This document shows, piece by piece, positions 1-15,510 of a DNA stretch of 64,000 nt. The stretch lies in assembly GCA_037179385.1 (NCBI GenBank), contig CM074187.1:3100001-3164000 (forward strand), read 5' to 3'. The notes beneath the pieces were generated by a model. It saw only the letters and a list, made by a program, of their open reading frames with translations, was not told the origin of the DNA and searched no databases. A program made the translations under genes and the position numbers. Every line of letters starts with the position of its first letter. Within the stretch, counting starts at the first letter, position 1. Source of the stretch: Holothuria scabra. Lineage: Eukaryota > Echinodermata > Holothuroidea > Aspidochirotida > Holothuriidae.

Positions 1-634
1 GCGTAACATGATTCGGGCCGATTCGTCGTGACAGTGGATTTCTGTAGCAAATCATCTGTTAAACGTAAAAAAAGAATGTTTTGAATAGTAGGTTTTGCGG
101 TTTCTAAGGAATAAATTTTGTCGCGACGTTTAGACTGGTAGGGAGGGAGGAGAGGGGCTGGAGAGGGAAAGCATTTATGTTACACCGTAGTGGTCACCGT
201 GTCAAAATTCAAAGTTCAACTTCAGTGAAATATCACTTAAATTTGAATTACACACGGATGTCAGATGGAGAAGGGTTTTGTGAAGTTGTGTATTTTTTAA
301 CAAACATTGGAAATCTGGAATTCACAGAAAAGAGTCAATACAGGGATTGTATAGGACAGAATGCAAATGAGCATTACTTTGTCTCGGCAGTAAAAAAGCC
401 ATGAAGGAAATGACGTATTAAAAGTCCTATGCCACTAACAATTGTAATTGCTATTTGAAGAAGTCTATTGGTTTAGATCGTTTGTATGTTTGTCGCTCAC
501 TCAGTCTCCTTATCAATAGCATGACGTGCAGTATAAGAGTTTTACAAAAACAGTTGAAACTAAGGATCAAGCTGGCGTCTTTTCCGGATCTTGATGTTGG
601 TGTACAGGGAAATCGTGACAGGAAATACGAGAGC

Positions 635-661
635 AAAAAAAAAAAAAAAAAAAAAAAAAAA
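635..661 (+). repeat. Poly-A run (27 nt)
   Basis: An uninterrupted homopolymer of A followed by an A-rich stretch. It could be the tail of an old retroposed sequence, but no retroposon body is recognisable upstream. Confidence 0.85.
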
Positions 662-1294
662 TGAAAGAAAAAAACAAACCGTACTGCAAGATCTGTCCGT
701 CACCATACAAAGGGTTCTTTCGTTTGATGCTTAAGGAATGTCCTCATAATTTCCTCATATTTTTAATTTTGTAAAATTTCAGAGAGAAATCTTCATTGTC
801 TTTTTTCGTAAAAAATTGCTTGTTCTGTAGAGAGTTAAAAAATGTTTGCAAAACTTTTTCTCATACGTTTTCTTGGAGCAACAATATTAAGTAACTCAAG
901 TTCTAATCTACACAAGTTAGGTTCTAGTAGGTCGAGTTCTTTCTTCTTTCTTTCTTTTTGTTGGGGGAGGGGTAAGTTCAAGCATGGGGACTTGAAACGA
1001 CAGAGTATAATTTATCTAAATATGAGAGTCGACATGCCACCCTGAAGACCATGATAATAAAAAAATACGTTCAACATGAATCCTATGTCTTATGAGTCTT
1101 ATGTACTGGCACTTTTATTTGGAAGGATGTAATATAAAGTTAATTGAAGACTATACGAGCAACCGGTCCTGTCTTCACATTAAGGGGCGTTACGCCTGCG
1201 TTCCTGTGCATCGACTAAAAGGAACTGCATGCCAGGAAGATGATTCATCGGCCAACTCGATTTTACATGTGTCGTATATAGGTCTGTACATTAA

Positions 1295-1420
1295 AGGCCT
1301 ATCATCCTCTCACCCCAAACAGTTCCAATTCTCCCAACCTACTTACTTAAGCCCCTCCAACAACTATCTAAAATTTATCCCCATCCAAACGCAATCTCAC
1401 TTTTTTGCTTCAGCAGGGCC
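1295..1420 (+). mobile_element. Truncated TTAA MITE, family 2
   Basis: The TTAA at 1291-1294 is followed by a terminus rich in CTCTCACCCCAAAC. The next ~100 bases match, in reverse complement, the right half of the elements at 55392-55686 and 61777-62073 (shared blocks near CTTACTTAAGCCCCTCC). The other end is missing, so this is a truncated copy. Confidence 0.6.
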
Positions 1421-2997
1421 AGTAGCCTTTACAACACACAAGACAAGCAAATCACTCTCAGCACAGTAAATTTTGCTTAATATGAGCTTCGGTACCCCTA
1501 AGTTTTTTTTAGCTAGCTTTCAGTCTAGGAGCTTTGCCAATTGAGAATTTATGTGGACTACAAAAATTGTAGTTTGAAGTGATAGGATTAGCCCTTCAAC
1601 ACTACAATAGATGTCACTTTTGACATCTTTTCCGAAGTTTCATATTTTACTATGAAACTGTGACGTGCTTTGGATACTAGACGACGGTGTTCCTCATTGC
1701 TAAATCCATGATTTATTCAACAAGAGTAAATTACGACGTGAGAGGCGAGAATCACTAAGTTATCGTGAAACGGGTACGGTCTTTTTTCCAAGAAATTGGG
1801 GGGGGGGGCAAGTACCCACATCCGTTTCTTGTTAATCCGGTGTAAGTCGTACAGTTGAAATGACGAAGAAAGAAGGAGAAAAAACTATTTGATATAAAGG
1901 GATATTTCTTATTCCAGTTTAACACTAACACCAAATTACATCGTGATATAACTTCTGAGCTCTTGTAACACTTCGGGATAAAAATTTCTCCCTAACCGTT
2001 AACAGAGACGCTATACAAAAAAGGAAAGAAAAGAGGACAGTGAGTACCTGTGTACCCGTTTATATTTTTACACTATGTTATCGCTATGTTATCGAATCAT
2101 TATGTCCAGCATTTTCATAAAATAAAGTTTAAAATGAAGTTAAAATGACACAGACATCTTTCCATGTCAATTCCAATTTTTATCTTTAAACTCCTCAGCA
2201 ACTGTTTCCTGTAGTCAAGGTTTATACGTAACGAAATCTGCTCCACCAATCAAATGCCGTCCTCTTTCCCTCTCAATAAATACTGAATTTTCCAATCATG
2301 TAAATGCCTTAATCTTATCAATGTTTTACTGAAACGGAAATTGATTGGGGATATTTGGTGCGAAACTGTCAAAGCAAAAGAAAGCTGTTCACTGCTCTGC
2401 TGTCTGGTCGTTCACCCTGTCATCGGATTCTCAGCTTTGACCATTTGACTCTTCAAATTGACCAATCCACCACGGTCAACGAACCTCCCTCTTTTTGTGT
2501 TAACTTGTTTGCGGAATAAAAACGCAAGTTACCACGAAGGGCGGAATTTCTTCTTTACCTTACGGTGTACATTTTTTACATGGCACTAAAACGCGCTTCC
2601 GGCGATTGTTTCAGTTTTTCATCAAACTAGAAAGCAAACATATGTGCCGAATATTCATATAATCGGTGTCAAAAGCAAACTAGGCTTCATTGTCTAATCT
2701 CGGTATCTTTTATTCCAACGTCTTAGTGTTCTTGGATTAATTGCAATAATGACAATCCTTACATCACCTTTCTAGTACGAGTCCACTTTTAATTGACGGT
2801 TCAACTGATAATTTTGGCCAGAATTGCGTTAGGATCTGTTTTGGATGTGTTTTCAATATTCCTTGTTTTGGCTGATTTTAGTTTAGATATAGAGTTTCCT
2901 ATAGAGAGAAACGTTTGCTACCAATATATGTTTTGGTTGTTAATGAATTCAAAAGTAAAGCCTAGAAAATTGAAACATATCTGGTGTCTAACACACC

Positions 2998-4113
<1,116 letters not shown>

Positions 4114-4182
4114 CTTTTTACGTTTTACCAGTGTCTTCATCAAACTTCTTTGAGATTTACCTATCCTGTTTTACTTTTCAAC

Positions 4183-5665
<1,483 letters not shown>

Positions 5666-5668
5666 TAA

Positions 5669-6389
5669 GACCGCTTTCACACTTGATCTCAAGCAGGTGA
5701 TCAGATCCGGATCTGATCCGCCCCTCGAGATCAACTTTGTAGTGTGAAAGCTCTCGCACTCAGGATCAGATCCGGAGATTTTGATCCACCCACCGGGGCA
5801 GATCAGATCTCGCGCGGGGGATCAAAAAACCGTATGTGAAAGCTTGGAGGATCAATGAGGCCCGAGATCAACATGACCTATGACGTAACTTCCCGTTTCA
5901 ACTTACACGAACGTTGCTCTGCACAGCAGCGCTGCGGTATGTACAGCTGGCCTGCACTGCAGGCAGTGCACACAGTGTATATACCCATACCACATAGGCC
6001 TACTATACAGGCTGTACTCTGTTTGACGTTAGTGACTGGCTTCATTTTTGAGAGTCTTTCTCCAATTTCAAAGAATAATTTTCACTCCAGAGTTTTCCCG
6101 ACTGTGTTTTAGAAAAAAGCTATCCATTTGCTTCTCTTTTATCTCCGTAAAGTTTTCGATATTTCCAATCTGTGTCTTGTATTTCGGGGGAAACGAAAGT
6201 AAGTTAGAGAAATGGCGGGATAACGAGGATTAGGATCATTGTGTCACTTCCTGTTTGTTGATCGTTTGATCGGGGCTTGATTCACCGCGGAGGATCAAGT
6301 AGGAAAGCAAACCTTTGATCTCGAGGGGAGGATCCGATCCGGATCTGATCCCCCTCCCTCGAGGTCAGCTCTCAAGTGTGAAAGCGGTC
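5669..6389. mobile_element. Harbinger-like MITE (721 bp, TAA TSD)
   Basis: The terminal inverted repeat GACCGCTTTCACACTTGA is exact at both ends (5669-5686; reverse complement at 6372-6389). The element is flanked by TAA at 5666-5668 and 6390-6392; a 3-bp TAA/TWA duplication is typical of PIF/Harbinger. There is no transposase, so it is non-autonomous. Both subterminal regions are packed with GATC-containing palindromes such as GATCAGATCCGGATCTGATC. The 85-codon open frame inside has no recognisable domain. Confidence 0.85.
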
Positions 6390-6621
6390 TAAGTGACATA
6401 CAGGGTTTGGCAATTAACCTCCAAATCTGTCAAAAATTAGGGTGAGGTCCGGTGTACGTTAAATGGCAAACACAAATGCTCCGAACTTATTTGAAAAACT
6501 TGATCAGCCTTATCCCCAGTTTTCTTCTTATTTTGCTGTCAAGTATCTTTCATGATATTTTAGCACTCAAACACTGCCTGCATATTCAAGTTAATCCAAC
6601 TCTCCTAAATTCCATACTTAA

Positions 6622-7090
6622 GGGAAGTGTGACATGTCAGCAATAAGCCCTGACGTAACTTGGCAGTTAAGGAGCAATATTTTTATGAGGAAAAAAATCT
6701 GTCTTAATTAGGTCAATACCGGTATCTTTTATCGTTCTCAAGATATACCTCTTCAAAGTTTGCATATTTCTGAAGTAACTTGTTTCTTATGCAAAAATAA
6801 TGATTTGAAGTGTTGCGCAATGTTGATATTTTTTGTGTACCCTACACTAATTATCTCTTAATTACTCATCATATAGTTTATAGTTGTACAATTGATAATG
6901 ATGATTTTCAAGGACGCAATTTAAACTTTCAAAATAAAACCCTCAAAAAAAATTTTAAGGTTACAACTTTCCTTGAAATGAAGATTGCAAAAACAAAGGA
7001 TAACAATAGCCATATACGGCATGTCCCTCCATACACACCACAAAATTTGCATATTGAGCTCATAATTAAGTACACATCGAGAACTATCCT
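6622..7090 (+). repeat. Dispersed repeat, copy 1
   Basis: Similar along ~450 bp to 9897-10290 in the same orientation. Shared blocks include GTGTGACATGTCAGCAA, ATACCTCTTCAAAGTT, AATTATCTCTTAATTACTCA and GGCATGTCCCTC. No clear terminal repeats or TSD were found. The class is unknown; it is probably an old non-autonomous transposon. Confidence 0.75.
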
Positions 7091-7779
7091 GGTTAATTTT
7101 TAACGGATTTTTTTTTTTAGAAATTAAAGACTGTTACACTGATCAAAATTTGGGTAACTGCATCAACCTTTTCAGATGAAATTCACTTTTCTGCAGCCTA
7201 ACCCACATCCGGTTAAGCGGGATTTCAGCACGAAACGAAGCCTGAAGAATGTTTTTATATGTTGTCCTTGCTATATTCCACACACAATATTATCTGATGA
7301 TTGGTGTTTATAGCGACAATAACTTTTTTGAATAAATTATGGAATCAATTCTATGACGTTTGTGTGAGCGATATAAAGCACCTTTTTTATACCTGTAAGG
7401 CACCTTGAAGTTGGTGTAGGAATATTGGACTTGGACTCTCCAATATTGGATTATTGCCCCGTCTTATTCTCAATTGCAACGATTTACGCCCTATGCCCGG
7501 TGCTTAATGTAAGTTTTCCCCTGAAAGTATGTAATGCAAAATTTCTACACCCCCCCCCCCAACAACGAACACACGTCATGGTTTGCACTTTTCACCTGAC
7601 CTCATGGTCACAGTATAGTTCAAAAGAATAACGCCATACATACTGGTCCTTACGCATGCCATCACACTCCTCTTAAATATGATTTAGGAATATATGTAAG
7701 TCGATATAATTAACCTGATGACATCTGGACAACCAGAGAAATAACATGTGTGGTAGATAATGATGCCTTAAATTAGGTG
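7091..7779. other. Unassigned DNA with a C run
   Basis: No gene recognised. An 11-base C run lies at 7550-7560. Confidence 0.4.
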
Positions 7780-7960
7780 AGTTGGAGTTTTTACGCCCCA
7801 GTTTTCAACCATTTGGTACAAGTCGAGCTGGCCAAGGCCCTTTTTTCCAGTTGTGGCTTTCTGACTTGTTTTCTCTGCTCTATTACTTGTTCTGAGCACC
7901 AAACAAAATAGCATTAGGTTCCGTTTTAAGGTCTTCAGTCGACATGACTCGGCCAGATTT
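7780..7960 (-). mobile_element. tRNA-derived SINE body, degenerate copy
   Basis: Shares the body seen at 25605-25730, 57590-57815 and 44575-44817: CCAGTTTTCAACC, then TTGGTACAAGTCGAG, then CCAGTTGTGGCTT. The tRNA-like head would lie to the right and is degraded here. Confidence 0.6.
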
Positions 7961-9896
7961 TAAATCCAAAGCTCCAGAGATAACAAAATTATAGGGTAAT
8001 CTTTGCATTCTCGTATCACACTGTATTTTTCAGTTTTGGTCAGAGAAGACATCTTGTTAAGGCCCCCCTTATCATGTGTTAGGCTATTTAAGCACAATTT
8101 CTGTCTGCGCCCATGGGATCACATATATATCGGATTACAATGGAAATTTCATAAAGTTTGGTATACCCGTGTAACGTACAGTTAGATAGTTAGATAAAGA
8201 TTCAACGACACACCAACATGAATGTATTATGAAATATATGAATATATTATAAAACTATTCAAGTCATTCCATGTAGTCGCCTCTTACCACAGGCAGGGTA
8301 TATTCTACAACCTCCAGTCCACAGGGGAACATGTAACGTACAGGTGTCAAAACTTAATTTTTCCGATCAACCTTTTTTAAAATCGATGCAAGATATAAAT
8401 AATTCCAAAGGAATTTTATCAAGGTATTTGATCTATCTAATCGTACCATTGTTGAGTAAAACAGCCTGAGCTGGTTAGATTACATCGACACAGATTTTTT
8501 TACTATAATTTTTTTCACGTATTTAATTCTGCACCACATTTGAGAGTTGACTTAAAACTAACAGAAAAATGATCCGTCATCACGATGATTGGTTCACAGT
8601 GTGGTAGTGGGATATTGGAGGCTGTGTAGTCTTGCATCTGTGTGGATTTTTCTCCTCGACAATTGTTCCGAAATTTTAATTCAACATCAATTAACACATA
8701 ATGAAAGTTTTTTAACCTGAATTAGGCCCTTTTTAATGTTTCTATATTCCGGTAAACAATCAGTTCAGAAGGGGAACAAAGTGTTTGAGCAGAAGGTTTA
8801 TATTTTCGGTGAGTCTGATAGCCCCTTTAAGGCGGAAGGATGTTTTTGGGACCGTGAACATGTCTCTGCATTGTGTCGCTCCACAATAAATAAGATAATC
8901 ATGCACACTAGAGTTTTTTCATAAAGAATTAATGGCATTGTTTGTTTTGCCAAGAATTAGGCAAGATAGGCATATTTTCTTAACTAAGTAATATTTAAAC
9001 AGATCTGAAATCTTGAAGTCATTTTATTTGACTGATACTCAGAAGGCAAATTTATTTACCTAAGACAAGGAAGCTCATTCTTGGATCCAGTAGCTCTCAC
9101 CTACTATTAAAGTCATTATTTGCTCAATTTCGAGAATGTTTACCATGTCGCGTTATGGCCCGTCTCAACGACTGAATGAAAGAGGTTTTGTTTCCAGGAC
9201 AACGTCATTTGTTTTGAGATCGTGCACACCATACATTTTTCCCGAAAGTAAAGACAAAGTGAATTTAAATCACACGATTGCCGTCACTTGTATATACCGA
9301 TTAGGGGCCTATCTCACAAATTGTAAACAGACTCATCAATTTTTCTGGTGTCTTATAAATTTACGAGACCGGTTACCTGGTTACTGCACTAAGTGTCAGT
9401 GCATGAAAAATTTGCAGGTGCCACAAATTTATAACGTAAATACAGCTTTAGAAGAAGTAAACACAATACTGACATTGTCATGCTGCGTATTGATACACTT
9501 GCGGTTGGCATGTATGTTGTATTGGGTACGTTTGCGGTGTGAAGTAACATTTTAAAGTAAGTGTTTGTCATACAGACTCCAGTAAAAAACTGGCGATTTC
9601 GTCGTTGTGCGACTCAGATTGCATGATGTTTGTTTCCAAAGGCTTAAGAAAAACTCATAAAACTTATCGACGTTTTTCGATTCCAATTTCCCACTCCACC
9701 GATCGTGGAAGTTTGTATTTAGCAGTTTATATGGTCAGAAACCCCTGCACATGAAACTAACACAGAGATTTTTCGACGAGTCCGCCCTTGAACCCCATTG
9801 GGATCCCTTAGCTGGTTTACTGACAAAACCCATGCAGCCACGATCCCACCGTTATCATGGTGCATCAGTCAACTCATGTGAGCTTCATTGCGTCAA
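7961..9896. other. Unassigned intergenic DNA
   Basis: Includes a 139-codon open frame (9136-9555, plus) with no recognisable domain and no clear splice context. I do not call it a gene. Confidence 0.4.
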
Positions 9897-10290
9897 GGTA
9901 GTGTGACATGTCAGCAAAAGAGTGACCTTTTCTGAAGAAAATCCGTTGTAATTATTTCAATATACCTCTTCAAAGTTCGATTGTTTTGGAGGCAATTTGT
10001 GAAAAAATAATGATATGAAGTGTTGCACAGTGTTGATTTTCATCTTTTGTTAATCCTACATCAATTATCTCTTAATTACTCATTAGGTAGATAATGATCT
10101 GGTGATTGACTGATGACTTTCAAGGACATAATTTAAACTTCCCATTCCTTATGATATAGTAATGTTACAACTGTCCTTGAAATGAATATTGTAAAAACAA
10201 AGGATACTATCAGCCATATATGGCATGTCCCTCTCAAGGCATTACAAAATTTGCATACCTGAGCTCACATTTATTAATAATTAAATTAAA
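9897..10290 (+). repeat. Dispersed repeat, copy 2
   Basis: Direct-orientation partner of 6622-7090, with many small indels between the two copies, so both are old. Confidence 0.75.
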
Positions 10291-11887
10291 TTAACCTTTT
10301 TTTGAAAAATGTGGTAGTGTCGACCCTCCTTACATCGAAAACAACCGAACTGGAACATAAGTTACATAGTTTCATTAGAGGATTCTGGCCCTTGAAAGTG
10401 GACGTCATGACTTAGCCGATAGCGTAACGACTTGGCCGATTTTGGAACAATAGAAAACCGCAGACGCCAATAGGTGGTCACTGGACCATGCAAACTGCAA
10501 TGATGTTGCTTTTTGTCCGTTGTGTAACAAGCAACGCTTCAAGGACGGGATAAATTTGTCCAAGGTTCAAGGGAGTGGATTCTCAAATGTTACCGTTTTA
10601 TGAACCGTGACTGTGTCAAGCCTGGATCGTGGCAGCACTAGAAATGTATTATTTATTGCATAATTATTGCACAGGAGCTGAATAAATTGTTTACATTTGA
10701 CCCCACCAAAAGGAAAAGTATACTTTATTTCTACATAGAAGTATCTGGTTATATGGCAATTAATATCATGACAATTTTTCAACCATGGCTTTTCGGAAAT
10801 GTAACTCAGTGCTATCCTCCTTGCAGATTTGGATATATTTTTTACAGTTAAAACACAAAGGAACTACAAGAAAGTAGACTCTTGCCGCAACAGAAGAAAG
10901 TAGATGAACGCAACTTGAAACATTTATGAATCCATGAATGACAAACAAACTAGTTTGAAAAAATCCTTGATTCATCTCTTTATGTCTAAAATGTAACATG
11001 AAGGAGAAATAGCTACAAATGATCTTACTTTTTAGGTGCAGTTGCGTTGTTCGTCACCACTTGGTTTGTAACACCGGCTACTCACTGTGTCATGTGTTGG
11101 CTTTCCTACCATTACATTAAAAGTTTTAAATGAAATGTTACATATGCGGTTGAAAAAAAAAAACAATTTGGGGAGAAATCATTGGGGAATACAAATTGGT
11201 TGTTTTAACCAGGGAGTTGCCTCTAACAACTCCCTGTACTAACAGATAATTCCACAAAACATAAAGAAATAAAAAAATAAATAAAGAACAGTCACAGACG
11301 ATACCTATTTTTACAAACTCATTGGAATGTCACATTATTGACCAATTATTGTAAGAATAATTGAGAATTCTAATTCTGAAAAAGCATTTGTAAAGAGTCT
11401 CTCTCATTCACTTTGGTATCGGAGGAATCGTGTTTTTACTCTTATTGTACCACGAATGTCAAGTTACTAATCTTGTATATGCAGTCTCTGATAGAGGACA
11501 CTTCTCCTTCCAGTATGCATTGTACACCGATATCCCTCAGATGATCTACCTTGATATGAGACAGTTTGAGAGAACTTCAAGTCTCGTATAACAGGAGAAG
11601 AAAAACTCTGAAATGTTATGGCTTCTGTTAAAATTGGCCATTCCTGATCCTGAACACCGTGGAAACGCAGCAAAAGGAACTTTTAAAATCACAGATTGTT
11701 CTAACAAAACTTTTCTGCATTATTGAGTTTAGAGGAAATTTTGCCGTATTTCTCACAGCAATTATTACTGCTGCAAAATGTTTAACAGCTTTTTTCTGGT
11801 TAATCGAGATACCACATTTTTGACCTAAATCTAGTGCATCTTAACATATTTGTACGTTTAACAGAGGTTTCATATTTGACAGGGACT
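10291..11887. other. Unassigned intergenic DNA
   Basis: No gene recognised. A perfect 10-bp hairpin lies at 11210-11236 (entered separately). Confidence 0.4.
11210..11236. repeat. Perfect 10-bp hairpin
   Basis: CAGGGAGTTG (11210-11219), a 7-base loop, then CAACTCCCTG (11227-11236). A related perfect hairpin lies at 25284-25311 and a shorter one near 5319. There is no U-tract that would suggest a terminator, and the function is unknown. Confidence 0.8.
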
Positions 11888-11965
11888 GCACGGTTAAGTG
11901 GTCAGAGCATCTGACGTTCAATCGGGAGATTTGGAGTTTGATTCCACAGTTCCAGGTCAACTGAT
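11888..11965 (+). mobile_element. tRNA-like SINE head
   Basis: The order resembles tRNA: an A-box-like GGTTAAGTGGTCAGAGCAT, then a B-box-like GAGTTTGATTCC. It lacks a proper acceptor stem and is more likely a retroposed SINE promoter than a tRNA gene. Confidence 0.5.
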
Positions 11966-12691
11966 CGTAGATAGTATACTCCAGCCCCCTATAAAACTAT
12001 CCCGCCCCTTAGCCCCTCCCCCACGAAAAAAATCCCAGCTACACCACTGGTTGCAGCATGTAATGAGATATCAGTCTTATATGCATAAAACATATATATG
12101 CGGTACTCATGATATTGTACGATCATAAAGCTGTTAGAAACATAATTCGAACATAGAAAAAAATGCTGCCATAAATATGCAAATTTCATGAGACATAGGA
12201 CAGTTGAAGAGTGTGCTAAAACTATCGTTATATTATGGTATTCGACATTTAATTAATTCATCCTCCTTTCACGTAATTAATCAAGATGTCTGTGACAAGT
12301 GCTTGTCAAATAATTGAATACTTTATAAAGATGTATAGACATGTAATCACCTTAGTTAAAAAAAGGAATCGTAATGAAAATCCAATTTCGAGAGTTTTAA
12401 TATTTGTTAGTATTCTCAAGATTAATTTTTCTCAAGACTAACGATTTTTATCTCAAAGCTCCATCAGGAGGGTGAGATATAGCAATCATTTTTTCCAAAT
12501 TAGATATAAATGGCGATGACAGCTAAAAAGGGCATGGTTCACATGGAAATGATTCGTGTTCCCAAGTTACTCAAATTTTGTCATAAGCAATGCAAACAAC
12601 ATAATACGACATTTCTGGTTAAAGTAATATAACCTCCAAAATACATATCCCAGGGGGTGGGGCTGGGATGTTACCACACCAACTGCATGTG

Positions 12692-14081
12692 CAGAAGTGG
12701 CGCCAGCGGGGGAGCACTGGCCCCCGTCGGGGAAGGTTGGCGGTTTCGTCGGGAGGTCTTAGAATAATAAAAAAATTTACAAGGACTGAAGGTACTGAAT
12801 GGGTGATCTTGAACATATTTTTTGTTTTGAAATGCTGTTTTAAAAATTACTGGAATCGATTTTCAATCACTTCTTCATAGCTCCGTTATGAACCTTGCCC
12901 TATCTCCTCCCCCGTCTGGGAAGAACGGCAATTACCTTCGGGGAGACTAAAATAAACGTAAAGGACTGGAGTTAGTGGATGGATTATCATGAACTGTTTT
13001 TTTTTTTTCTTTATGAACTATTTTTTCTTCTGTCACGCTATTTAAAGCTTATTTGAAACTGTTATAACCACTTCTTTCTAGCTCTGCTATCCCTCATCCC
13101 ATCTACAATCGGTAATTTCATGTCCCATTGGGGAAGGCTGCCCTCTCCCTGTTGTTGAGAAAATCCAATTTCGTCGGGGAGCCTTCATCTACATGCCCAC
13201 GATAAACTGATAAAAGGTTTGGGTCTGATAAAATTCAGTCACCCGGACGATCTTCTTGATTTTGTGTACCAAAAGACCGTATTTTTCAAGGAAACTTACA
13301 ATTCAAAATTTTCCTTACAAAAGCGGATTGGAGGTTTATTCATGTGCATGCAGTACCCAATGTTTTGCCATCCGACCTGTCCCGACAGACGAATTCTAAC
13401 AACGGTAATGAAAATCGGTCAGGCCGTTTCAGCTACCCATAATGATAAACAGTAGTGTGAGAATGTGAAAATTCATTTGAATCAACCTTAGAGTGGGAAT
13501 ACGAGTGGGATACGTTGGAAGTAAAATCATTTTTATTTTGGAGCTCGGGCGGTCTCGTAGAAAATCTCATCTATTTAGCGGACCTTGCAATTGAATACAA
13601 CAAAGATTCTTAGTAGAGTCAAAATACTTAGTATGTTTTCATCTCTTTTTCATCTCAATTTTCAAATCTCCCTTTAAAAGAGGAGAAAAAATTCAATGAA
13701 ACTTTTTAAGCCTTAAGCCTTAGTTCGTAGGCCTAGTACGACTGAATGCTTAACCCCAAAATATTTTCAGCTGTCGCCTATGTATCATTTTTGATTTTGC
13801 CCATGTAAAGGGCAGATTCTTCAATAAACACCCCAACCTTTTTATGGTCCTTACAAAAGCCATTTTTTTACAAAAATGTTAAATATTTTCTCCAAACTTA
13901 CCTCCTGATTTTTAAATATTTCTTGAAAAGAAAGCAAAAAAATTCACGCTCTAAGCGGCCTCAAAATCTGCTCAGTCACGTGACACCGGGACCAACTCAA
14001 AACCTTTGCAGGGGCCTTGAAATGTTGCCCCCTGTCGAGGAGCTTGGTCCCCATGTCGGGGAAATCCTGACACCACCCCTG
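12692..14081. mobile_element. hAT-like non-autonomous element (1390 bp, 8-bp TSD)
   Basis: The left terminus CAGAAGTGGCGCCAG mirrors the right terminus CTGACACCACCCCTG. Both sides are flanked by the exact 8-bp direct repeat TGCATGTG (12684-12691 and 14082-14089). An 8-bp TSD with CAG-ending repeats is typical of the hAT superfamily. No transposase is visible. The left part (about 12700-13215) contains three diverged ~200-bp units, each with a CGTCGGGGA-like block followed by an AAGGACT- or TGATAAA-like block. Confidence 0.8.
12720..13215 (+). repeat. Three diverged ~200-bp tandem units inside the hAT-like element
   Basis: Related blocks begin near 12727, 12913 and 13130. Each has a GGGGAAGG-like segment and a following AT-rich segment. 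In units 1 and 2 the latter carries an AAGGACTG block and then a TGATCTTGAAC- or TGAACTG-like end. Divergence is high, so the unit edges are approximate. Confidence 0.5.
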
Positions 14082-14089
14082 TGCATGTG

Positions 14090-14682
14090 GTTAAACTGAA
14101 TCTTAAACACTAAGATTTGACTTCACATATTTGCATATGAAACCAATTTTATTGCTAGTATACACTCTAAAAAGGTGTTCAGAAATTTAACATTTTTCTA
14201 AGCTCTTTTAGCCCGTACTTTGTACAGACGTTTAGATGCTAAACACACGTGTCTATTTTCTACGCATATCCCATTTAAACATTTGTATTGCTGAAACTTT
14301 AGTGTTTAATAGCTAACATGTTAAAAGTTTAAACGTATTTACAAAGTGGATGGAAAATAAGTGTTTAATTGTCAAACACCTTTTTAGAGTTTAAGCAGAA
14401 GGACAGGTAATGGTCTTACAAATTAGTTCTCCGCTTTCATTGTACGAAATACTTTCGAAACAAAACTTTGAGTCTAATATTTATTCTTACGTGTCAACAT
14501 TACTGCCTCTTAAGGTAAAAAAGGTATATTCTTTGAAATTCTCAATTAAAAGATAAAATCATGGAAATCAAAATTCTCCTTACCGATGTGTCACAGTACA
14601 ATTATTGAAGATAATTACTTCATTTGACCATCTTCATGCCTTATTGAACTCATACATGAAGTGTTGCTTGGTTGCAACCCCA
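14090..14682. other. Unassigned AT-rich DNA
   Basis: No gene or clear repeat edge was seen. Confidence 0.4.
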
Positions 14683-14686
14683 TTAA

Positions 14687-15045
14687 AGCGGCTCATTGAG
14701 TTGGTTCATGAAATTCAACAAATTTTTCCAAAGCTACTGAGTTTTCTTCACATACCAATGACAAATGGTCAAACTTAGACAATTCCCATACCCTACGCAC
14801 AAATAACAATTTTATGAGTGAGTACTTAACGGTTCAAGTCGGTTTTCAAAAATTCGTGACCAGACACTTTTTCAGATTATGTACAAAACCGCTATATGTC
14901 AGGACACAACGAAATTCAAAATTTTAGCGTTTTCTGTGACTTTTTGACTTGAAACTTGACTTGTTATGCTAACTTTAAGTATGATATGTGATAGTGACCC
15001 TTTGTGACTCTCATTAAGGTATCAATATCAACTCAATGAACCTTT
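14687..15045 (+). mobile_element. TTAA MITE, family 1, copy 1 (359 bp)
   Basis: Flanked by TTAA (14683-14686 and 15046-15049). The left terminus is AGCGGCTCATTGAGTTG and the right terminus ends CAACTCAATGAACCTTT, a slightly mutated mirror. A TTAA TSD fits the piggyBac or Kolobok superfamilies; the termini do not decide between them. There is no coding capacity. Confidence 0.85.
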
Positions 15046-15510
15046 TTAAAATATTTCCAACTATGAAAGGTTTAAAGCTTTGAAATAGTGAACCGATTGA
15101 TTTGTATTTGTTCTTTTCTTTTGTACACTTTTTTGAGGGGTTAGTGTTGTCAACAACTTTAAAAGGGAAAATTGCGCTGATTTTGCAAGAAAAATCATCC
15201 TTTTAAAACTAATCTACATTGACACAGGGTGATAAATTATCAAAAATAAGACAGTATGGTAGCCTTCTTTTCAAGAAAAAGTTTATCACAGATAGAAATT
15301 CAAGTTCTTCGTTGCTCAAGAATAATTTGTTCACCCAAACTTTCAACATTTTAAATGATGCTATAGTTATGGCTCTTTTTGTGCATAGTATTTTGAAGAG
15401 ATGTAGCTATTGCTGGGAGTTAATGATTAAGACTGAATTGTTGGATAGTGTCAGAGCCATTTTCTTTGTGCCCTTTGTGGGAGCATTTTAAACACAATAT
15501 TTCCCCTTAA
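15046..15510. other. Spacer between two inverted MITEs
   Basis: 465 bp with no recognised feature. If transcribed, it would be the loop of a hairpin with ~360-bp arms. A 90-codon open frame (15219-15491) has no domain. Confidence 0.45.

Noticed and set aside
9136..9555. 139-codon open frame on the plus strand
   Set aside because: No recognisable domain or repeat relation; not enough to call a gene.
11973..12055. A further hAT-like MITE ending CTACACCACTGG
   Set aside because: One end resembles hAT-type termini, but no matching second end or TSD was found.
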